A stretch of DNA of 34,868 bases from an uncultured Gammaproteobacteria bacterium (GCA_947259395.1 CAMYMN010000066.1:1-34868), one strand, 5' to 3'. Shown: positions 16,509 through 25,573, numbered from the stretch's first letter. The notes: a model not told the origin generated them from the letters alone. Translations and numbers: made by a program.

Positions 16509-18077
16509 TTATTTGGATGATTCGGAGAGCGGCTTAGTCTCGCTGATTGTCGACGATGACGTGTCAAACGCGGGTACATCGTGAGCCGGTGTCGCCTGCG
16601 CCCGCTCGGCGAGAGCGCGCGCCATGCCATTGAAAACCAGGGCATGTGACGGTGAGAATGCATACCAATACAACAATCCCCATACACCCGCAGGGTGCCA
16701 GTAAGCGGTGACGGTGATGCGGCTGTGCTGCGGGTCTTCGGATTTGATGTCAAACTCAAGAACACCGGCGCCCGGTGCCTTCATGCCGAATCCAAGGGTC
16801 AACCGTCGTGGCGGATCGACGCCGATCACTCGCCACGAGTCGATGGTGTCGCCAACGCGCAATTCCGTCGGATGGCGGCGTCCGCGGTTCAAGCCCTGGC
16901 CACCGATTGCCCAATCGAAAAACTCCCGCACCGTCCACAGCAAGTTCGCAAAATAATAACGATTGTCGCCGCCGATGGCGGCAACCTGAGCCCACACCGA
17001 TTCGGGTGAGGCCTGCGCGAGCGCGGTGCCGCCGGCCTTTTTTGCATAGTAGCCAAAGTTTGGATTGTAATCGCGGAACATCAGTACACCTTCGGTCCAG
17101 CGCGCGGCCACCGCGTTGTCGCGTTCGGCATCGAAAACGGCCGCTACCGCTTCGCGGTAAGTGAGCAGCGGTTGCGGAACCAGGCGGCGCAGGGCGCCGT
17201 CGTCGGCTTCTATATCCAGCTTGAGACCTGCGATCAGCGCACGGGCAATAGGAGTCGGTACCGAGGTCACCGCACGCAGCCAATACGAGGAAAGTGTTGG
17301 CGTCAGGACCGGAACCGGAATGATGAACGGCCGCTTACCCACGCATTCCCCGTATTGCAGCATAAGTTCGTGATAACTGAGCATCTCCGGCCCGGCCGCA
17401 TCATAGATCTGACCGGCGGTTTCAATTAACTCGGCAACGCGTACCAAGTACTCCAACAGGTTCTCCAAGGCAATTGGCGGCGACTTAACCTTGACCCAGC
17501 GCGGTGTCACCATCACCGGCAGGTTATTGACCAGATCACGAATGACTTCGAACGCGTATGATCCCGGACCGACGATTATACCGGCACGAATCTCGGTAAC
17601 CGGCACGCGGCCTTTGCGTAGGCGTTCGCCAGTGATACGCCTTGAAACCAGATGTTGCGAATCCGCGTTTTCGGGGATCAGCCCACCGAGGTAGATGATG
17701 CGGCTGACACCGGCGTTTGCTGCCGCCTCGGCGAAGTTGTCTGCGCCTTGCTGTTCCAACGCGGAAAAGTCACCGCTTGTATCCAACGAGTGCACCAGAT
17801 AATAAGCGACATCGATACCCGCCAGGGCTTCGGCGAGCGTCGCCGGGGCGAGTACGTCGGCACAGCCGATTTCGATACCGGGCCAGCGGCGTCCTTCCAG
17901 CACCTCCCGGCTGCGTGCGGTTGCGCGCACCTGGTATCCGCGCTCAACCAGCTTGGGAACCAGGTTGGTGCCAATATATCCGCTCGCGCCAATTACCGCG
18001 ACGCGAAGCGCATGCGAAGCCCGCGGCTCAGCGGCAAACTGCTCGGGCCCGGGTTCAGTGAAATGTTTATCTGTCAT
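16509..18077 (-). CDS. YbjT-like SDR-family NAD(P)-binding protein with DUF2867 domain
   Basis: A 522-residue two-domain protein. Residues ~25-300 are an atypical extended SDR with the nucleotide-binding motif VAVIGASGYIGTNLV and a domain like complex I NDUFA9 / nucleoside-diphosphate-sugar epimerases (DVAYYLVHSL, RIIYLGGLIP, EIRAGIIVGPGS). Residues ~345-490 form a DUF2867 domain with LWTVREFFDWAIGGQGLNRGRR, typically ending in the hydrophobic HPAGVWGLLYWYAFSPSHALVF segment. The organisation and length resemble E. coli YbjT (~476 aa). Role unknown; an NADP-linked redox or lipid/START-like binding function is a guess. Upstream, the cbbQ-like gene is divergent with a 223-base shared control region; downstream lie the small MinE-like ORF and the CBS gene. 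Confidence 0.85.
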   Translation of the reverse strand: MTDKHFTEPGPEQFAAEPRASHALRVAVIGASGYIGTNLVPKLVERGYQVRATARSREVLEGRRWPGIEIGCADVLAPATLAEALAGIDVAYYLVHSLDTSGDFSALEQQGADNFAEAAANAGVSRIIYLGGLIPENADSQHLVSRRITGERLRKGRVPVTEIRAGIIVGPGSYAFEVIRDLVNNLPVMVTPRWVKVKSPPIALENLLEYLVRVAELIETAGQIYDAAGPEMLSYHELMLQYGECVGKRPFIIPVPVLTPTLSSYWLRAVTSVPTPIARALIAGLKLDIEADDGALRRLVPQPLLTYREAVAAVFDAERDNAVAARWTEGVLMFRDYNPNFGYYAKKAGGTALAQASPESVWAQVAAIGGDNRYYFANLLWTVREFFDWAIGGQGLNRGRRHPTELRVGDTIDSWRVIGVDPPRRLTLGFGMKAPGAGVLEFDIKSEDPQHSRITVTAYWHPAGVWGLLYWYAFSPSHALVFNGMARALAERAQATPAHDVPAFDTSSSTISETKPLSESSK

Positions 18078-18321
18078 TTATAAGGATATGGAGTGTGGGT
18101 TGGTTTTAGACTCTATTTTCGCACAGCGGCGAATCAGCGCCCATACGCGAACAAGCGTGATCCGACAGTTCATTGCAGTGATGATCGGGGTGACTACTCC
18201 GCTCCAGTCTTCCCCGATTTTGAAAACAATCAATGTTTTCCGGCACGGGATTTCCGCCGCACTCTCAGAAACGTTAATATGCTGAGTTTGGACGCACGCC
18301 ATGCGAACCGGGCAGGACACA

Positions 18322-19128
18322 ATGAGTACAGTACTCCACGAGCAATCCCCCACGCCCCCGCCGTATTTGCCGCAAGACAATGAGCGGGAAGTTTTCCGAT
18401 CGGCGTATCACCGCCAGCTCCCACTGCTCATCAAAGGCCCCACTGGGTGCGGTAAGACCCGATTTGTGCGCCACATGGCGGCGGAGTTGGGACGGCCGCT
18501 TTACTCCGTGGCCTGCCATGACGAGCTGTCGGCATCCGATCTGGTGGGAAGGTTTCTCATTCGCGGCGAGGAAACGGTTTGGCAAGACGGGCCGCTGACA
18601 CGGGCCGCACGCGAGGGTGGCATCTGCTACCTGGATGAGGTAGTCGAGGCGCGCAAAGACACGACCGTCATCTTGCACCCGCTCACCGATGATCGTCGCG
18701 AGCTTTATCTGGAGAAGACCGGCGAACTGGTCAAAGCGCCGGCCGATTTCATGTTAGTGGTGTCGTACAACCCCGGTTATCAACATCTATTCAAGAACCT
18801 GAAACCGAGCACACGGCAACGGTTCGTAGCGTTGACGTTCGACTTTCCTGCGCCCGAAAAGGAAGCGGATATCATTGTCTTGGAAACCGGGCTCGACGCC
18901 GCCGAAGCGCGGCGCCTAGCGGAATTGGGGCGGCAACTACGCACATTGGAAGGCCACGATCTGGAGGAAGTAGCCTCTACCCGGCTACTGATCCACGCGG
19001 CCAGTTTGATAATGGACGGATTGAGCCGGCGCGAGGCCTGCCATGTAGCGTTGGTGGAAGCGCTGACGGATGATCCGCTGATACAGGAAGGACTGGCGGA
19101 GACCGTAAGCGCGTATTTCGATAACTGA
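18322..19128 (+). CDS. cbbQ: CbbQ/NirQ/NorQ-family AAA+ ATPase
   Basis: A 268-residue MoxR-class AAA+ ATPase. Walker A is GPTGCGKT (39-46), followed by TRFVRHMAAELGRPLYSVACHDELSASDLVG-type sequence, Walker B ICYLDEV, sensor 1 VVSYNPGYQ and arginine-finger region STRQRF, all diagnostic for CbbQ/NorQ. With CbbO it forms a hexameric ATPase-adaptor complex that remodels rubisco (removing inhibitory sugar phosphates) or, as NorQD, inserts the non-haem iron of nitric-oxide reductase. Start ATG 18322 has AGGA shortly upstream; an in-frame ATG at 18301 is also possible. The VWA partner gene follows after 18 bases. No rubisco, nor or other target gene is in the window, so the cbbQ/norQ choice is uncertain. 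Confidence 0.88.
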   Translation: MSTVLHEQSPTPPPYLPQDNEREVFRSAYHRQLPLLIKGPTGCGKTRFVRHMAAELGRPLYSVACHDELSASDLVGRFLIRGEETVWQDGPLTRAAREGGICYLDEVVEARKDTTVILHPLTDDRRELYLEKTGELVKAPADFMLVVSYNPGYQHLFKNLKPSTRQRFVALTFDFPAPEKEADIIVLETGLDAAEARRLAELGRQLRTLEGHDLEEVASTRLLIHAASLIMDGLSRREACHVALVEALTDDPLIQEGLAETVSAYFDN

Positions 19129-19146
19129 ACGCCGACCACGAGATCC

Positions 19147-21258
19147 ATGAATATCGCCGCGAATCTGCGCTTCGAGCTGGCATTGGGTCTGCGGCGCGCC
19201 CCAAGTTTCCCGAAAGCAGCGGTCGCGCTCGCCGATGTCCAACGGGGTCTGCATGTGTTTCTGCACGCGCTCGCCGGCTCGTGCCGGTTGGAGATCGTGC
19301 CGGGCAGCGAAGACGTGCGCGACGGGTTGTTGCGGCGTAAGGTGTCGGTGAAACGTCACTGGCATGAACTCGCCTGGCAGAATCCGGACCACGCGCACTT
19401 ACCGCAACAGATCGCGCGCTTTCCAGACCGTGCCCTGAATCGGGATCTGTACTACTGGCTCGCCGCTTACCTTGCATTCGAGTCGGAGTTTTGTGCGCCG
19501 ACGCGCTTCCCTCCGGGTCTCGAGCACTTGTTGCGAGGCGTGGCGGTCAGTGAACTGCTGGTGGGACGGTATCCCGGGCTACGGCGTCGATATACTCGCC
19601 TGTGCCGCGCCTGCCTCGAGGAACGCGACACCCATTGCGACGCCTATGCACGCCATCAAGGCGCTGGCTTTACCCTATTGGAGGCCGGCATCCGCAACGG
19701 CCTGGGGGATCCCACCCCCGTAGCGCATCCGTGGCTGACGCACGCATTGAACATCGCCCGACGCGGTGAGTGGGCGCATGACCCGCCGGCAGTGTTGGCA
19801 CGCAGGCTACTGCCGTTCTGGCCGGCCGCCGTATGGGGTCATCCTTCACCACCGGCGGGCCCGGATACCCAACCGTTGCCCGCCTTGGTGGACCCCGAAC
19901 TGCTTGAGGAAACGCCGAGCGCCGGTTACCACACCGATGAACCCACCGAGGAACAGAGCTACGATCCCGATGCCCGCGATCGCGTCGCGGACGGGGACCG
20001 ATTGACCGGCGCGCTGCTGTATCCAGAATGGCACTACCGGCGCCACGAGTATCGCCCCGACTGGTGCCGGGTGTACGAACAAGTGCCACCGGCCGTCACG
20101 TCCAAGACCCCCGACCGGGAATTGCAGCAACTTGCCGCTCGCATCCGCCGCCGCTTTGAAGCATTTCGCCTGCAGGATCACTGGCGACGCCGGATGACAG
20201 ACGGCGAGGAGGTGGATGTAGACGCGTTCGTCGATGCGGCGTCCGAGCGCCGCGCCACCGGTCACCGCAGCGAACGGCTGTACCGGCATCGTATTCGTAA
20301 CGAACGGGAACTGTCGGTCGCGGTGTTGCTCGACGTATCTAATTCGACCCAAGGCCGCATCGACGGACTACACCGGGTCATCGATATCGCCCAGCGTGCG
20401 ATGCTGGTGGTCGCCGAGGCGCTACAAGGGCTGCGGGACGAGTTCGCGCTATATGCCTTCTCCAGTTACAGCCGCGCATTCGTGGATTGCCTGCTCATCA
20501 AGAGTTTCACCGAGACCTACAGCGACACGGTGCGCCAGCGGATCCTGGGGCTTGGGCCAGAGGGCTCCACGCGGATGGGGGCCGCGCTGCGTCATGTCGG
20601 CGGTGTTCTCGCGGGCCGTTCGAGCCGGCACCGGCTGTTGCTGGTGCTGACCGATGGGCGTCCATACGATCCGGCAGACCGTTACGAAGGGCGTTACGCC
20701 TTGGAGGACACCCGCCGCGCGTTAATCGATCTACGCGCGTTGGGGGTGTTCCCGTTCGGATTGACCATCGACCAGAAAGGACAAGAGTACCTGCCGCACC
20801 TGTTCGGCGTCGGCCGATATATGGTGATCTCGAACGTGGCGGATTGCTGGCATCACCCGTACATGTCCAGGGAAGAACTCAATCAAGAAATCGAAGATGG
20901 CGTCGTGTTCTGGGGCCACGAGGCAGACAGAGTCCTCACGGGCGTCATGGGTATACAGGACAAAGGCGATGTTCATCTCATCCGGCACGCATACGTTGTA
21001 ACGCGCGCACGGCGCCAAGGCATCGGGACCAGGCTGCTGCGACACCTCGAATCGTTATCAGATAAACCGCTGCTCGTCGGCACCTGGGCCGATGCGGGCT
21101 GGGCAATTACGTTTTATGAGAAAAACGCGTACCGGTTGGTGACGACTGCAGAGAAAGACAGGCTGCTCGGCAAATACTGGCGTATCCCCAAGCGCCAGAT
21201 CGAGACCTCTGTGGTGCTCGCTGACAGACGATGGCGGCATCAGCGGTGCGGTAATTGA
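19147..21258 (+). CDS. cbbO: CbbO/NorD-type VWA protein fused to a truncated GNAT acetyltransferase
   Basis: A 703-residue chimera. Residues 1 to ~563 are a CbbO/NorD-like protein with a C-terminal von Willebrand A domain. MIDAS motif DVSNST is at 396-401, followed by GSTRMGAALRH and VLTDGRPYDPADRYEGRYA. These proteins serve as metal-dependent adaptors for the CbbQ ATPase encoded just upstream. At about residue 564-568 (20836-20850) the sequence switches without frame break to a GNAT module: PYMSREELNQEIEDGVVFWG, GVMGIQDKGDVHLIRHAYV, the acetyl-CoA loop RRQGIGTRLL and TFYEKNAYRLV. The GNAT lacks its usual first ~50 residues, while the VWA part ends right after the last strand of its domain. 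This looks like a deletion scar that joined two genes, or a real fusion. The GNAT activity may be lost; the adaptor function may survive. Confidence 0.88.
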   Translation: MNIAANLRFELALGLRRAPSFPKAAVALADVQRGLHVFLHALAGSCRLEIVPGSEDVRDGLLRRKVSVKRHWHELAWQNPDHAHLPQQIARFPDRALNRDLYYWLAAYLAFESEFCAPTRFPPGLEHLLRGVAVSELLVGRYPGLRRRYTRLCRACLEERDTHCDAYARHQGAGFTLLEAGIRNGLGDPTPVAHPWLTHALNIARRGEWAHDPPAVLARRLLPFWPAAVWGHPSPPAGPDTQPLPALVDPELLEETPSAGYHTDEPTEEQSYDPDARDRVADGDRLTGALLYPEWHYRRHEYRPDWCRVYEQVPPAVTSKTPDRELQQLAARIRRRFEAFRLQDHWRRRMTDGEEVDVDAFVDAASERRATGHRSERLYRHRIRNERELSVAVLLDVSNSTQGRIDGLHRVIDIAQRAMLVVAEALQGLRDEFALYAFSSYSRAFVDCLLIKSFTETYSDTVRQRILGLGPEGSTRMGAALRHVGGVLAGRSSRHRLLLVLTDGRPYDPADRYEGRYALEDTRRALIDLRALGVFPFGLTIDQKGQEYLPHLFGVGRYMVISNVADCWHHPYMSREELNQEIEDGVVFWGHEADRVLTGVMGIQDKGDVHLIRHAYVVTRARRQGIGTRLLRHLESLSDKPLLVGTWADAGWAITFYEKNAYRLVTTAEKDRLLGKYWRIPKRQIETSVVLADRRWRHQRCGN

Positions 21259-21671
21259 AAACATCGGCGGTGCAAAGTGTGAAATTAAAGGCGCTTGAAT
21301 TCAGTTAGGATCCCATTTTCTCGCTGCAACGCGGCGTCCAGCGGCGCGACCCTGCGACCACGCGCAGGACCAGCACTGCCCTCGTCCCTGCACAGCAGGG
21401 AGTCTTCGCACAGCACAAGTACTGCGACTTCGCGCAGCACAAGCCCCGCCGCCATCATCCGGGATCGTCGGTGAACTATTAAGGGCCATAGCGTCCTCAA
21501 TTTCAAAGTTTGCCCGATTTAATTACAAATAATTCCAGCAATATACCGGTCTTACTACTCATCACGTCCTGTCACACAAACCGGAATCGGTATCAGCCAA
21601 CACACAGGGTGGTGACGGCGGTGATATTTTGAAAAAATCAATCCTTATTCCACGCGTATCGAGCAACCATC
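21259..21671. other. Intergenic region with degenerate 24-bp-type repeats
   Basis: The 413-base gap contains a minus-orientation copy of the 24-bp repeat (21420-21443), degenerate neighbours at about 21358-21419, and a CGCCATCATCCGGGATC segment at about 21450-21466 that also occurs beside the array at 31.9 kb. No gene is supported. Confidence 0.55.
21358..21443 (-). repeat. Degenerate copies of the 24-bp CTTGTGCTGCGCGAAGTCGC repeat
   Basis: Position 21420-21443 is an exact reverse complement of the unit found three times at 31928-31999. The preceding ~18 bases (AGTCTTCGCACAGCACAAG) form a diverged second copy, and further GCGCAGGACCAGCA-like fragments lie upstream. Confidence 0.7.
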
Positions 21672-22478
21672 ATGTCCGGATCAATATTGAAAACCGTTGG
21701 TAGCTGGCTTGCTGGCTACTTGAACAAGCCGATTAAAGGCTATCAGGCATTTTCGATAACCGATCCAGCTAAGTTGGCGGCGGTGATGCGGCCCTGTGAC
21801 GTGTTGCTGGTAGAAGGTGATCGGCGGCTCAGCACCGCAATCAAATACCTGACCCAGTCAACCTGGTCGCATGCGGCGATCCACGTCGGCGATGCCTTGA
21901 GTGAAAGCGACGACTACGAGACCGCACCGGTGCTCGTCGAGGCGGACATCAAGCAAGGTGTCATCGGAGTCCCGCTGGGAAAATACGCGTCATACAATAC
22001 CCGGATCTGCCGCGCCATCAATCTCGCACAGGAGGATCAGAAGCGCATCATCGAATACGTGGTCGCGAGGTTGGGACACGCCTACGATCTAAAAAACGTG
22101 ATCGACCTTGCGCGCTATCTGCTACCCACGCCTCCGGTGCCGAGCTCGATGCGCCGCCGCATGCTCGCCCTGGGCAGTGGCGATCCCACCCAGGCGATTT
22201 GCTCGTCCCTTATCGCCCAGGCGTTTCAATCCGTGCGTTATCCCATTCTGCCCCATGTCGAGGAACTCGATTCTCCGACTCGTAGCCGTTACGGCAACAC
22301 CGTCCGCGAGATCCTCTATATTCGGCACCACAGCCTGTTTGCACCGCGGGACTTCGACATCTCGCCGTACTTCCAGGTCATCAAACCGACCATCGAACAT
22401 CCTTTCGACTACAAACGACTGGTATGGGGAAATAACAATCCGCCGCAGTCCGGCGCCGCACCGGAGGAAGCGGCGTAA
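21672..22478 (+). CDS. YiiX/YebB-like (Peptidase C92-type) NlpC/P60 superfamily protein
   Basis: A 268-residue protein resembling the circularly permuted papain-like NlpC/P60 branch (YiiX/YebB, peptidase C92). The signature order is permuted: a GDRRLSTAIKYLTQSTWSHAAIHVGD block with H67 comes first, and the likely nucleophile C177 in QAICSSLIAQAF comes later. No classical signal peptide is visible; the N-terminus (SILKTVGSWLAGYL) is mildly amphipathic and might associate with membrane. Members are thought to act on lipids or amide bonds in the cell envelope, but few are characterised. The ribosome binding site is weak (GAGC about ten bases upstream). It stands alone, with the convergent ABM-like gene downstream. 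Confidence 0.75.
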   Translation: MSGSILKTVGSWLAGYLNKPIKGYQAFSITDPAKLAAVMRPCDVLLVEGDRRLSTAIKYLTQSTWSHAAIHVGDALSESDDYETAPVLVEADIKQGVIGVPLGKYASYNTRICRAINLAQEDQKRIIEYVVARLGHAYDLKNVIDLARYLLPTPPVPSSMRRRMLALGSGDPTQAICSSLIAQAFQSVRYPILPHVEELDSPTRSRYGNTVREILYIRHHSLFAPRDFDISPYFQVIKPTIEHPFDYKRLVWGNNNPPQSGAAPEEAA

Positions 22479-22622
22479 CCCATTCCCTGTCATTCACGAT
22501 TCGTGAGACGGCAATTCGCGACAGGTCGTCCGCATCCACAATTGGAATGGGGTGTGAATCGCGTTCAGCTGTTTTTCACTGCCTTGGTGCAGTATGCGGT
22601 ACGCGGTAATAGCAATGCGAAG

Positions 22623-22985
22623 TTAGTTACGGAATCCATACTCGAGCACATAATACTTGGGATTCAGCGCATTCAAAGGCTCACGCAATTTTGCCAGCTC
22701 CGCTTCCGGACCGTGTACCTCCAGCCTGATGATATCGGCGATCGATAACACCTCTTGTAGGGGGGCGTCGACATTTTCCAAGTGATTGAGCACTCCTTCG
22801 GCGTCGACGTAGCCTTCGCGGTAGCGGGCCTCGTTGTCACAAAAGGAAAACCCATAGAACATGCATTTCTCCTCCGATGACGTCAGTTCAACAAACTTTT
22901 CGCATAGTTCCTTGATACGCCCGACCTGCCCGGCATGGATTTCGAAATACGGGACCAGCGTGACACAGGTGTCTTTTGTTGACAT
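22623..22985 (-). CDS. ABM-like dimeric alpha-beta barrel protein
   Basis: A 120-residue protein with a strong ribosome binding site (GAGGAGG) before ATG 22985. The sequence runs VPYFEIHAGQVGRIKELCEKFVELTSSEEKC, MFYGFSFCDNEARYREGYVDAEGVLNHLENV. This follows the strand-helix-strand pattern of antibiotic-biosynthesis-monooxygenase-like (ABM) ferredoxin-fold proteins: an early E-x-H strand, the GY-D-AE-V--H helix, and the later strand IRLEVHGP. Most such small proteins are of unknown function; some act on quinones or haem. The following gene on the same strand would be reached only after the window's plus-strand gene, so it appears monocistronic. Confidence 0.65.
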   Translation of the reverse strand: MSTKDTCVTLVPYFEIHAGQVGRIKELCEKFVELTSSEEKCMFYGFSFCDNEARYREGYVDAEGVLNHLENVDAPLQEVLSIADIIRLEVHGPEAELAKLREPLNALNPKYYVLEYGFRN

Positions 22986-23058
22986 AGCTAAAAACCTCCT
23001 CGGTGAAAATACTCATCATTTATCGCGATCCAACACCGTCACAAAAACACAATTCATA

Positions 23059-23676
23059 TCACGACGGCATACGTTCAACGATACGCCACATGTAGAGCGC
23101 CAATAAGGACCGATGCGGGGAGAATAACGCAGCCGCCTCAGGCGCGGGCATGGCGTCCGCGCCACTTACAAACCGGCTGAATGTCTTACGCACGGTGATG
23201 TCCCCCTCGGGCCAGATGTCCGGCTCGCGAAAGTAAAATATCAACGCCATGTCGGCGGTCCACGGGCCGATTCCCCATATCGTCTGCAGGTGGGCTGCGC
23301 GTTGTTCGCGGCTCATTTTTTCTAGGCGAATCGGCGACAAGCCCCCTTCCGCATGTGCCGTTGAGATACTGCATAACGCTTTTATCTTGTTTCCCGAAAC
23401 GCCACATGCCCTCAGCAGCGGTACATTACGCTCACAAAAAAAGTCCGGTATGCGGCCGCCGTTTTCGCTCACCGTGTCCTCAATACGACCCCAGATACTG
23501 CGCGCCGCCTTAGTCGATAGCTGCTGGCCGACAATCGCCCGCGCCAGAAATGAGACCAGACCTTTGCGCCTGCGATCCGGCAGCATTACCGGCCCGATGT
23601 CTTCAAACGCATGCTGTAATGTCGGCGAGATGGCGCCCGCGGTCTCGATAAATCGCCTATGCAGTTCCGGGGTCAT
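23059..23676 (-). CDS. HhH-GPD DNA-3-methyladenine glycosylase (AlkA-like)
   Basis: A 205-residue base-excision repair glycosylase that removes alkylated purines such as 3-methyladenine from DNA. The helix-hairpin-helix segment IWGIGPWTADM is at ~133-143, and the catalytic aspartate is D159 in the WPEGDITVRK motif. The fold start is recognisable at FLARAIVGQQLSTKAA (~43-58). It lacks the N-terminal domain of E. coli AlkA (282 aa), matching the shorter MagIII/Mag1-type enzymes. It has no FeS-cluster cysteine loop at the C-terminus, so it is not an endonuclease III or MutY. The ribosome binding site is weak. Upstream on the same strand lies the DUF899 gene, but a 113-base gap separates them. 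Confidence 0.88.
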   Translation of the reverse strand: MTPELHRRFIETAGAISPTLQHAFEDIGPVMLPDRRRKGLVSFLARAIVGQQLSTKAARSIWGRIEDTVSENGGRIPDFFCERNVPLLRACGVSGNKIKALCSISTAHAEGGLSPIRLEKMSREQRAAHLQTIWGIGPWTADMALIFYFREPDIWPEGDITVRKTFSRFVSGADAMPAPEAAALFSPHRSLLALYMWRIVERMPS

Positions 23677-23789
23677 TCGGGGCCCGGCGCTTTACGCCAC
23701 ACAGTTGATCGTCGGGTTTGCCCGTCGATGTACATGGTACCAATTCACGATGTTCGTATGCCGATGGTCTCCGGTCCAAGTTGGGCGAG

Positions 23790-24488
23790 TCAATAAGACA
23801 ACCGCGGAAACCAGTCTATCCCCCGGCCCTCGGGGGTTAGGTCGAATAGCTGCCACAGCGGCCATACGAGATCGGCATGTCTGGGATGCTGTCCTTCCGC
23901 CGATGATGCATAAAGCAGTTCGGTGTTATAGAAGTGGTGAATACCCCGCTGGTCTTTCATAAACACGTTGATTGCCGGCATTTGGCCCCACTCAGGACTT
24001 TCCGCAAAATAATCGGCGTTGTAACTGTTATCACCGGAAGACAACAAGCGCAGCCGGTCCCAACCGCGCATCCGCGCCCAGGCACGAATCTTGTGCACCG
24101 GCGACTTGGCGACAACCGCAAAATTGATCCGCTCCGTCACGTGCGGCGCGTTCGCGTTGAAGCTATCCAAGATCGCGGTGCACATCGGACACGGCTCATC
24201 GGCGTCTGGCGCATACATGAAGCTATAGACGATCAGACTGTCCTTTCCTGATTCAAACAGCTCGAAAAACTTGGTTTGCTTGACCGTTGTTTTATCCGCG
24301 AGATCTGCGCCGCCTTCCTCAAAGACGTAGTCTTGTTGCAACGGTCCGCCAGGCGGCAGTCGCCGCCGCACCACCGCGACCTCCTCGATGCGCTGGCGTA
24401 AATCGATCTCCATGTTCAACAACTCATCGCGCGCCTGGCGATACTCTTGGTTCTCGCCCGGAAACTGCTTGTCATGAAACCGACCCAT
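23790..24488 (-). CDS. DUF899 thioredoxin-like family protein
   Basis: A 232-residue protein of the DUF899 family, with a thioredoxin-like fold. The family's FELF-GKD-LIVYSFMY segment is at ~75-92, followed by the CPMC redox-type motif (C100, C103) and LDSFNANAPHV. The C-terminal end GRGIDWFPRLSY is typical. A GAGGTGA ribosome binding site precedes ATG 24488. Members are predicted dithiol-disulfide oxidoreductases or bacterioferritin-comigratory-like proteins without a proven substrate. No signal peptide; cytoplasmic. Confidence 0.82.
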   Translation of the reverse strand: MGRFHDKQFPGENQEYRQARDELLNMEIDLRQRIEEVAVVRRRLPPGGPLQQDYVFEEGGADLADKTTVKQTKFFELFESGKDSLIVYSFMYAPDADEPCPMCTAILDSFNANAPHVTERINFAVVAKSPVHKIRAWARMRGWDRLRLLSSGDNSYNADYFAESPEWGQMPAINVFMKDQRGIHHFYNTELLYASSAEGQHPRHADLVWPLWQLFDLTPEGRGIDWFPRLSY

Positions 24489-24631
24489 TGCGTCACCTCG
24501 CTGTCAAGTATTTCGCAACCACAGAGGCCGCGATGATAACGCAGAATGCAACTAAGTATGTTTGTCAGTTTTCAATTCATTTATACTAGCGACGCGATAT
24601 GGCAGAATTAACAATCATTAGGAGGAGATAA

Positions 24632-25447
24632 ATGAATTTGTTCCATCGCGTAGTTGCCAGTTTTTTGTTTGCAGTTTGCTTACTCAGCGTCGGCGCGGCG
24701 CATGCCGTTGAGTTGCAGTGGTTCGGACAATCCGCGTTCAAGCTCACCACTCCCGGCGGCAAGGTGATCATGATAGACCCATTTATCACCAAGAATCCCA
24801 AGACACCCAAGGAGCTGAAAGACCTCACTAAGCTCGGTAAAATTGACCTGATAGTAGTTACCCACGGCCACGGCGATCACGTCGGCGACACCGCCAAGCT
24901 TGCCGAGATGAGCGGCGCCAAGGTGGCCATGAACGCCGACATGGGACATACCTTCGGTACCCTCGGCATAGTACCCTACAAACAACTCATCCGGTTCAAC
25001 AAGAGCGGACCGATCAAACCACTCGGCGACGGCATCACCATCACCATGGTACGGGCAGAGCACAGCTCCGAGATCCTTCACACCGACCCCACTACCGGTA
25101 AAAAGAGCCTGCATCCGGGCGGCGAACCCGCCGGCTACATCATCGAGTTGGAAAACGGATTCAAGATTTATCACGCCGGCGACACCGGGGTGTTCGCGGA
25201 TATGACATTCATCGGTGAATATTACCAACCAGACCTCGCGCTGCTACCGATTGGCGGTCACTTTACGATGGATCCACAGCATGCGGCCTACGCGGTCAAG
25301 AACCTGCTAAAAACAAAGACCGTGATGCCCATCCATTACGCGACATTTCCGCCGTTGAAAGGGACACCGGAGCAGTTCAAGGCGGCGCTCGGCAATTTCC
25401 CGACCAAGGTCATCGTAATGCAGCCGGGCGACACGCAAAAATTCTAA
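24632..25447 (+). CDS. Exported UPF0173/UlaG-type metallo-beta-lactamase-fold hydrolase
   Basis: A 271-residue metal-dependent hydrolase. A strong AGGAGGAGA ribosome binding site precedes ATG 24632. A signal peptide is clear: MNLFHR, a hydrophobic core, and AHA|VE cleavage after A25. The metal-binding motif is THGHGDHVGD (H78, H80, D82, H83), with a further metal histidine or aspartate in HAGDTGVF. The N-terminal strand LQWFGQSAFKLTTPGGKVIMIDPF is typical of the UPF0173/UlaG branch, whose cytosolic members hydrolyse lactones or phosphodiesters. Export is unusual for this family and suggests a periplasmic substrate. A TATACT -10-like hexamer lies at 24582-24587, though its -35 match is poor. 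Downstream is the repeat-rich intergenic region. Confidence 0.88.
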   Translation: MNLFHRVVASFLFAVCLLSVGAAHAVELQWFGQSAFKLTTPGGKVIMIDPFITKNPKTPKELKDLTKLGKIDLIVVTHGHGDHVGDTAKLAEMSGAKVAMNADMGHTFGTLGIVPYKQLIRFNKSGPIKPLGDGITITMVRAEHSSEILHTDPTTGKKSLHPGGEPAGYIIELENGFKIYHAGDTGVFADMTFIGEYYQPDLALLPIGGHFTMDPQHAAYAVKNLLKTKTVMPIHYATFPPLKGTPEQFKAALGNFPTKVIVMQPGDTQKF

Positions 25448-25573
25448 CGCGTTCGGCTTTACGCTGGGCAGGCCCGTTCGGCTTCGCTCACCGCAAGTTA
25501 CTGAAGCTGTCATCCTGACGCGTTTTACGCCGCTCGTGCTGGTGTAGTTGCAGTGCTGGTGCTGCGCGAAGTT

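Noticed and set aside
18301..18321. Seven-codon longer start for the cbbQ-like gene
   Set aside because: Possible, but ATG 18322 has a closer AGGA site; left as alternative.
24558..24587. Promoter with TATACT -10 before the metallo-hydrolase gene
   Set aside because: The -10 is good, but no -35 with standard spacing could be found, so it is not listed as a feature.
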